Source: Thysanoteuthis rhombus
Taxonomy: Eukaryota > Mollusca > Cephalopoda > Oegopsida > Thysanoteuthidae
Length of the DNA: 64,000 bases
NCBI GenBank assembly: GCA_963457665.1
Contig: OY735209.1
Span: 55,511,019-55,575,018, forward strand
Reading direction: 5' to 3'
Made by a program: the position numbers and the translations under genes. Below are positions 51,443-60,600 of this stretch, piece by piece; within the stretch, counting starts at the first letter, position 1, and every line of letters begins with the position of its first letter. The notes beneath the pieces were generated by a model. That model worked only from the letters and a program-made list of their open reading frames with translations, was not told where the DNA came from and made no database searches.

Positions 51443-54400
51443 ATCATTATTTATACTCTCATTTATGCATTTTAATTATATATATTTATATAACAATCTA
51501 TAGATATTATATATTTATTTATATTATATATAATTCATACATCATCTTTTGTAACGTATTCACCTCCTTTGTTATGATCTCTTTTAAAAGTATCTTTGAA
51601 CATTTTTGTTTTCATCTGGAAATCAATTCAGTAAATATTTATTTAAAAAGCTGCTGTTTTCACTTCATTACTTTTCTAATAAAGTGTTTTTTTGTAACTG
51701 AGGATTGGTTAAATAAACATTGAAATTTTAGTCACCTTAATTCACATTGTTTATAAATCAAAATAAAGTTTATCAACCTAGAATCACTTTGGTTCACTTT
51801 TGAATAATTATTGTTTGAAAAATGAGAAAAAAATTTATCATAGATTCTTACCTGCTGTTTTAGGTCGACACAAGTTTTTCATTGATTGCTTTTTGGGGAT
51901 AAATGCACTCACAGGTCTTTTGAGGTAGCTATTGGTATTTTTCTGCAAGATTAAGATGAAGAGTTTGATTTTAGAAATCTGTGTTTGAAATATTGCTGAC
52001 AGGAAAAGTGACAGACAGTTGACAGTTCTTCAGCAACGAAGATCAGACATTTTGTCAGTCAAGCAAAACAGGGTCTTCACTAAAGCAGACAAATTACATG
52101 GTTGCTCCAGAGTTTGATTTAAGGTGCATATAACAATGTTTTATTGTGGAGGAATTAGGGTTTTTCAATGGATTTTTTAGCCTTAGTTTATAGCATTTTT
52201 AAAATTTGTCTTTGGGCACTCCCCGGTTTTTAATTTTAATTTTCATGACTTCTTAATTCTGCTAGCCAAAATCTAATGAATATGCTCTTTCAGATAGGGT
52301 GCTTACTGTAGAGAAACAAGATTTGCTGGCCATTGATAGTGTAGAAAGTCTGGATCTCACTGGATGCTCCACTATTGTGAGTCTATGCTCTGTATGTATT
52401 TATGGGAACCTACCATAGGGCAATGGTTAACAAGCCTTACAGGCCATTCCTGGTATAATAAGTGGGATCTTCATGACGTGCTCCACTATTGTTAGCATGT
52501 GCCAGACTACATTTGGTATTATCAACAAGCTAATCATACTGGCCATAAGTTAAATTCAGTAAATATGTATAGATGCCCACTATAAAGTGATGGTAATCAA
52601 TTCAGTCTAGACCATTGCTATCATAGTGAATTGAATCCATATGTGATACTGAATCTTGTGGTCCTATGCCAGAATAAGCTAAATTTGCTAGATATGATTA
52701 ACATAGAGCAGAGATGGCTCATTCGACATGCAGACCCTACAATTGAGGGGGGGAGCTTTGGGGTGTAATATATCTGAGTAACCCTGAAAAATCTAAAAAA
52801 ATAATGTAAAAAAATCTACAAATCAAAGTAAAAAAATCTAAAAAAGACGTTTCAAAAAATAATTTTGTGGTGAGGGGATGCAGTTGGACCTAGCAATGCC
52901 AGTAATCTCTCAAGTTTTTGTTTATTTGGTTCCTTCAATCCTCAACTAGTGTTTCACTTCTGTGGCCTTGTGCCTGACTAGGCTAAACCAAGTCAATCTC
53001 TCCTTTTCTTCTATGAAAAAGGTGTCAGTTGTCAAGTGAGGCTGAACAAGCAAGTCAACCAGATGACTTAATATGTGCCCTGTTACTGTGACCTTGTGAT
53101 AGACTAAGCCAAGTTTAGTAAGTTTTTATGGGAAACTGCCATAAAGTAATTTTTAACAAGCTTTGCAGGCCATTGCCAGTTAGTGAGTCTGTTCCTCACT
53201 GGGTGCTCCACTAGTGTGAGCATGTGTCAACCCTTATTTACACAAATAAAGCAGCAGAAAAAATATATCTCTAGTAAACTTAAAACCATTATATGATATA
53301 CAGTACTTACTATGTGATAGTCTTACACTTGAACCCTGATTATCCAACACGCTCTGGTGATAGACTCCTTCCACAATTAACACATTATCCAATCACTCTA
53401 ACCTTCAAACTGCCTACCTGACCAACCAGCCAAGTTAGCTACAGATTCTTATCTCTTTGCTTGTTTGTGTCTCTGGGCATTCATCTAAAAACGTTCCAAG
53501 TTGTTTTTTTTGAAAAAGTGGTTTTTGGGTCTCTATAGTCATTTTGGACCAACAATACCCAAATCTTGTGACGGCAATTTTTCTAGATAATTTTAGATAA
53601 AAGATTGGCTTTTTATAGATAATTTTTTAGATAATTAATTCTGGTATGTACATAGTCTACTTTATCCAAAGTATAGATGTTAGGAATATATGATTGTTCT
53701 TATTGAAGATGATGTTGTGAAATTGACAATAAAAAGTAGCTGAGATTAAGATGAAAGTAATACTAGTAAAAAAAATGATGGTACTGGCAATGCTTCCTCA
53801 AAGAAATAAAAGGAAAAAATAAAACTGATACTACTAGTGTATGTAAATAAAGATGGTGACGTAAGTTTGGAAACATAAGGAATGCTTTATGGCAAGTTTT
53901 GAATGACTGCAGCTGAAAGGCTACTTGGCCTAATTGGCAAGGCAGCTGTTGCATTAAGATGAGCTTTCTCAGGAAAGGGAATACACCTTCAAGTCACTTT
54001 AGAGGTTTATTCTTTATTTCTGAACCGTGTTGCTTATGTAGACTGAATGTCTGTGAAGCAACTGAAATAAAGACGAGTAAAACAATTTCTGATTCTTTTC
54101 TAATTAGGTTTTAAACTTGTGTTCTAGTCATTTTCTGACTCATTCTAAACACTAAAAACGGATTTATGAGATGACCCATTGGAACATCATACTTGGTACT
54201 ATCAATGGTATGCATCAACACACTTTGTTATGAATTTCCAGCATCACAAATCTCAAACTCATAACCCAATTTTCCCTTCCCATTGGTTCTTCAAGTTTGT
54301 CTTTCTAATTATAATCACATGATTTTCTCAAATGACATCTGTGTAGCTTGATGCCCACATAAGGGGATTGGAGTGAATCAACTTGAAGAAGGAATTAATC

Positions 54401-57129
54401 ATCAATCTAGATACAAAAAGGTCTCTTCAAGACAAAGAAAAGTAAATTTGTTACAATCACTCTGCATATCTAGCCAACAAACAGAGACCCGAGGACAGTT
54501 GTGCTATATCTTAAGGGAGAGCATAATCATTAATTAACAAGAATCATAGCCTAGTGGAATTCTTGCTCCCCTCCACACCTGTGCCTGGGGATAAATACCT
54601 CCTATCACCCACTCTTGCTATGTCTCTGTCAATAGATTCTATCAATATCAAATCTAAACTCACTTTGCAGATGAAGACATATTTCATCTGAACCAATTAC
54701 AATAACCAATCAATAATGCAATGGAAAATATCTTTGACTTACAGGTGTTATTGTGACTTTTGGAACAGCTGGAGCAGGTTGGATAAGTAGATCTTTGAAA
54801 CACAATTTGCTTATATCAACCTCTGACGGGGACGGTGCTTTCTGTGTGGTGGTGGTGGCAGAGGCAGATTTGATCCTCCGTGAATTCAGGCTGTGTCTTT
54901 GTTTTGTCTGTAAAATATTTGAACAGGTCTATTTTTAAATACTTATTGTCAGAGTTACACCCTGGTGTAAAAAGGGACCAAGAAATCAGTTCTTTTCTGC
55001 CCTTCTTCTCTTTTTTCTTTTACTCCTATGCTGTTATGGTGATGAATCACTTGCTTTTTCATAAAGCATTATAACTTGGATAACTCCCATTTCCATGCAT
55101 GTACAAGATTTATTAACTGCCATTTTTTTTTCAAAATGCCTTTTATTTATTCAAGTAATTCTAAAATAATTGAGTGCTAGAACATGCAAGTTGGTTAAAA
55201 ACTACTGAAAAGATGTATTTCTGTTGAAATGTTCAAATACACAGTTTTTGATGGTCAAGATAATTCATGCTACTTTAATATAAGAGATATACTTTGAAAC
55301 TTAATTCATGCTGCTTATATAGGATTACCAGATTTTGATTGTTACATCCTTGTTTTGCATAGATCAAAACTATGTACTCATTTATTTTGAGTAAAAAGAA
55401 AAAAACAAACTCCACCAATGAAGACTCAAAAATAATTTTTCAGACAAATCAAGTATGAGTCCTCAAAAACGTAATTATGCCACTAAGAATTATGTAAGAG
55501 TGAAACCCTTTAATGCCTTTTAACAGGGACACTAATAACCATCAATCTTTTTCTTCTGCTTACTATCAGAGAGAGAACATACGTACATTAACTGACAGAT
55601 ATGTATTTGACAAAATGGTGAAGTTTAGTAATAAGAATATAGCAATTATAATCAATTTTTAAGGATATATTTTCTGTATGAACTTATGAAGCTTAATTTA
55701 AAATAATATACATCTTGAAAAGATTTTTGTTTATTAGCAAAATTGTCATTATTGCAAGCAAATTTGCTAAAATTAAAGGAAGTAATCCAAATTAGATATT
55801 TCAAGTCATTTCAATAAAATCAAAGGAAGGTGCTGAATTTCACTGAGCACCAGAAGATACAAAATTCTGATGCTTTGGCACTGAATGTCTTGAACAATTG
55901 AGTCAGATTTTAAGGTTTATGAATAATAAGGTTAAATAGATTTTGAATTCTGAAATGAAAATGGTTTATTTAGTTAATTTTAATCAGCAGAAATGAAAAA
56001 AAAGAAAGAAAGCAAAAGGGAAAAGACAAAAAAGACAACCAATCAGGAGACAGAGAGAGGGTAGAAATTGATATCACCGGGGTAGGTTGATATCGGAAAT
56101 AGTTTCTGTAGTTTACCGGTATCAGCAGTTACCTGACCACAGATATAACGCTGTGATAGTAAGAAGGGTTTTGGTCATTGAGGACAACAGCCAAGTTTTC
56201 ACTAGTATACTAAGGAAAACAAGCTGTCAAGTCACTCTGGGGGAAAGAGCTATTTTGTTAAGACAGAGGAAATACAGAGAGAATGAGAAATTATTTTGTG
56301 AAGTAAAATAAAACAGAGAAATAGACAACCACCACAAGAAGAAAAAGAAAAAATGAAAGAGCAAATCTATTGATGAAAGATACTTTTGGATAAGAAGATG
56401 GAATATTCAGTGGGTGAGTAAAAAATTCAGATCAACTGAGAAAGTTCATTGCTCAGTAAAGGACGTTGAATAAGAAACAATTGTGCTCCTCTCTCTCTCT
56501 CTCTGTCTCTCTCTCTCTCTGTTATAGATGGCACGCAATATTCTCTCCTACATCAAGAAATAAACAACAACTTCTTTTACATAAAAGTGCCCATGAATTG
56601 TATTCTGAAAATATCTAGCTTCAGTTAACAACACAAGCAGATCTTCAAGGGGGAGATAACCATTAACCAATCAGAACAACAAAAGATCAATGCAGCTGAT
56701 TTTGGAATGATCAGAGTTTGATATTACACCACTTTCAGATGAAAATCAATTCTTACATTCCATATTATGTAACATATAATGCTAAATTCTAACATTTAGT
56801 CACTGAAGATCCTCAATTTCAACTCCTAACATACCTCAGGCCAGCCCAATAGCATTATTTCTTTCACTCGTATAGTCAAATTTCAGGTTTTTTATTTCCA
56901 GGCAACTGTGATTCACTGCTAGTATATACATATATATATACCCACAATGCATAGCTCCTAGTAGTGGACTCTGGTTCCACATGGGACATTTTAATACACA
57001 CTCACACAGCACACACCACTGATGATGGGAAGAATCCCGAAGCATGTACGGACAATTTACTTATAAGGATTAATAAACCTTACTTCCAAACACCTCACTC
57101 CCGAGTCTGTCTCACTCTCTACAGTACAC

Positions 57130-57212
<83 letters not shown>

Positions 57213-57600
57213 TTTTGAACACTAAACATTGAAAAAGTTTTTCAAAATTTTTCTTTGAGTCACTTCAGTCACTTATTTCCCAATAATTTCCCTGTTGATG
57301 TAATTTACATAATTTTCTTCAGTATTTTTTTATGTTTTACATAAACTTTGTTTTTATGGCACTGCGTATAAATTTTCTTTTGTTGGGATCATTGGTTGTT
57401 CACCATGTAAGCGTTTCAGGGATTTTAAAAACAAAGCAATTATATTAATACTGCACCCCAGCAGTGTTGATCAAACACCACCTCCCCATAAGCTATGATT
57501 TTAATTCGTTATTTAATATAGGGTATTATCATACTCATCATGTATTGTACATGGATTTTGTTTCATACTACACATCATTTTATATATTGAAACAGGGCTG

Positions 57601-57668
<68 letters not shown>

Positions 57669-60600
57669 TTAGTAAGCGATACTGGAAACATGAATAATTA
57701 TTTCATTCTCGTTGACTTGTTTCATGTATTTGATCATCCATCTTCAAAATATAGACTGAGGAAAAATGGAGTGGAAGGGAGTGGGGCGGGTATTTGTAAA
57801 TCATATTTATAATGGCAAAAGAGGGGATTGTCTGTGTCATGACAGATTTAAACAAATTGGGGGTAAGTTTGTGTGAGGGAGTTATGTTGAAAGGAACAAA
57901 TAGAGCAGAGACAGACATAGAATCAACAAAATGAGAATTTGGAGTGAAAAGAGTAATTTGGGCCTTTGCATTATGGTGGCTGTTTAGCTCAATGATAAGA
58001 GCAATGCTACGTTGGAGCAGCTACCCTGGCAGTTGCTGGTTCGATTCCAGCAGCAGTCCCATTCTCTCAAATTGTTCATTCTATTTACGTTGTCTAGGCC
58101 AAGTGATATATTCTATGCGTGATAATGGAGATCATTACAAATAAGAGTTTCAATATAGTATGACACAATTTATGATCATTTATATATATATCTATAAAAA
58201 ACTTGTTGATTATCCAAGAATATACAAATATATATTTTTGTAAAAGTTCATCAATTCACAGTACTCAAAAAATCATATGATGAAACAAGAATTTTTTTTG
58301 TAACTGACACCTGTTTTGAATGAATTATATACAATTCCAATAAAGATAAGAAAAACTAGAGAAAGAGAAATTCGATATGAGCACTTTTATCAAAATCATA
58401 ACTTCATATCATTATCATAAGAATATATATAAATATTTATATCTATATCTATATCTATATATCTATATATCTCTATATATGTATATATTGGGTGAGGGCA
58501 AAAAATTTTACTTCAACGATGGCATAGACTGGGACAGTTAATCCCAAAGTAGGTCCCACAAACAAATTCTGGGATGCCTAGATAAGGTGCATCTCCTTAA
58601 ATAAAAGACATCAGTATGCTTTCAATGATTTTTTTCACAACATTTACAAATTTATAACAATTAAAAGGAGAGCTATTCCTTGATATAATGTTTCATTCTT
58701 TGTTAGTTTTCATTTGAATAAATTCTTTCTCAAAATCAATTTTTGTTTTATTCAATGACTTGTTAAATTAGGGTGACGGGTGTTATCCATGAAATATAGA
58801 ATGGATTCCACGATTTTTTAGAAAATCGTATTGTTCAGCAACAAAACAAGTTTGGGAACCACTGGTCTAGTATGTTGGCATATAATATGAAATCTAATTT
58901 CACAAATTTCTCGCAAAATAAACCCATTATCTACTTTTCTCACATAGAGTGCTGTTCCCCATTCCTATGTATTAATGTTATACAGTATTTTGGCATAAAA
59001 TCTGTTTAAATTAAGATAATTACATGATCTGAAAACCAATAATAGTGTAGTTTGTCATGCTGAATACTTTAAAAGTATTCAAGAGATAATTTATGTGCAC
59101 TAGATTGAAAAAAAAAATGTGATTTTCTCTCAAAAATGCAATTTTTCATCACTTTCAGCCCAAACATTTATTTCATGTTTAAAAAAATGCTGTACCTCCA
59201 AATAAGCCTAATGTAGGAATTATATGTGGATTCAAATTTTTTGTAGTAACCAAACTGACTGGTGCCAGTGTTACTAAAGATAGAAGACCTATATTAAATA
59301 AGGAATGGTGACCTGAATTAGGCTAAAATCTAAAATTTCTGACCAATCAGAAAAGTAGAATAAAGTAATTTTCTATACTCAAATCTGGATGTCTCTGGAG
59401 ACTGCTAAACCTAATGTCTACTGATGAGCTTTTGAGCTAGCAGGACCAGTCGTTCTTCACTGGTAAATGGAGTGCCATCATGGATCAAAAGAATACCAAA
59501 AAACATGGCAGACCAGACAACTCCACCATCAAAGTAAATACAGTCAGGTTAACAAATGTTGACCTCATTTACATTGATGGTAAAAAGGATGCTACACTGA
59601 CCAACACTAATGTAGATGGGAAATATCACACTGATACCATTCTTGAAGAACTATCGTTTGATAGAAAGTATTTGAGACACCAAGACAAATTATAATGTAA
59701 AATGTCTGGGGTCAAATAGAATGAATTGATCCAATTCTATGTAAAACATAGAATCCTACAAAAAAACTTACATGAATTACATTAACAGATATTTGGAAAT
59801 GATTGACTGAAATGACATAAATTTTGAAAAATTCTTTCATATCTTTAGTGTTTGACTGAAATATTATATAGCAGTGAGCTTGATATTTTGTATAAAGCAA
59901 AAACTGTATTAAGCTATGTTTGTTAGTTTTTGTGCTCTACATCCCAGAGTGAATGTGTGAGTAGAGCAATTGGCCTTTTTATCCCAACTCCCAAGATAAA
60001 CAATGAAGTGCAACAAGTTTGTTGTTTGTTTGCAGAAAGATGAACAAAATTTTCAGCAGAACATAAGACAACTCTTACCCTCCAGCTGCCGTACTCTCCA
60101 GATCTGGTCCAAGTTGCCATATTCTTTTTTTTTTTTGCAGATGTACGACAAATACATTGCTCTTCATGGTTGATCTTGAGGAAAAAAGACCAAGTGTTCT
60201 TACCCACACTTTAACTCGGGGATATGTTGCTCAAAAACTAACCAATATTGCTTGACACAATTCTTTTGTACAAACGGTCATGGTCACTGCTACATAACTG
60301 AAATAGTAAAATGTCTCAATGGTGTGTTGTTTTGAAAGTTTGGTTTCTTTATGGTCACTCCAAGCGCAACTCAGAATCTTGAAATTTCCAGATATTTTTA
60401 CTCCATTCTAAATTTTTTCTTGAGACATGCTATGAAGGGTTTTGGTGAGCTGGCATCATCTTATCTTATCTTTCTTTTGAGCTGAAGGGGCTCTAAGTCT
60501 TTATGTAGCCTGATAAAGGAGCTACTGTGATGGTATGTATGTTACACTATTCTGACATATAGGGGGCCTACACCTTCTAGTGTAATATAAGCATTTTGAA

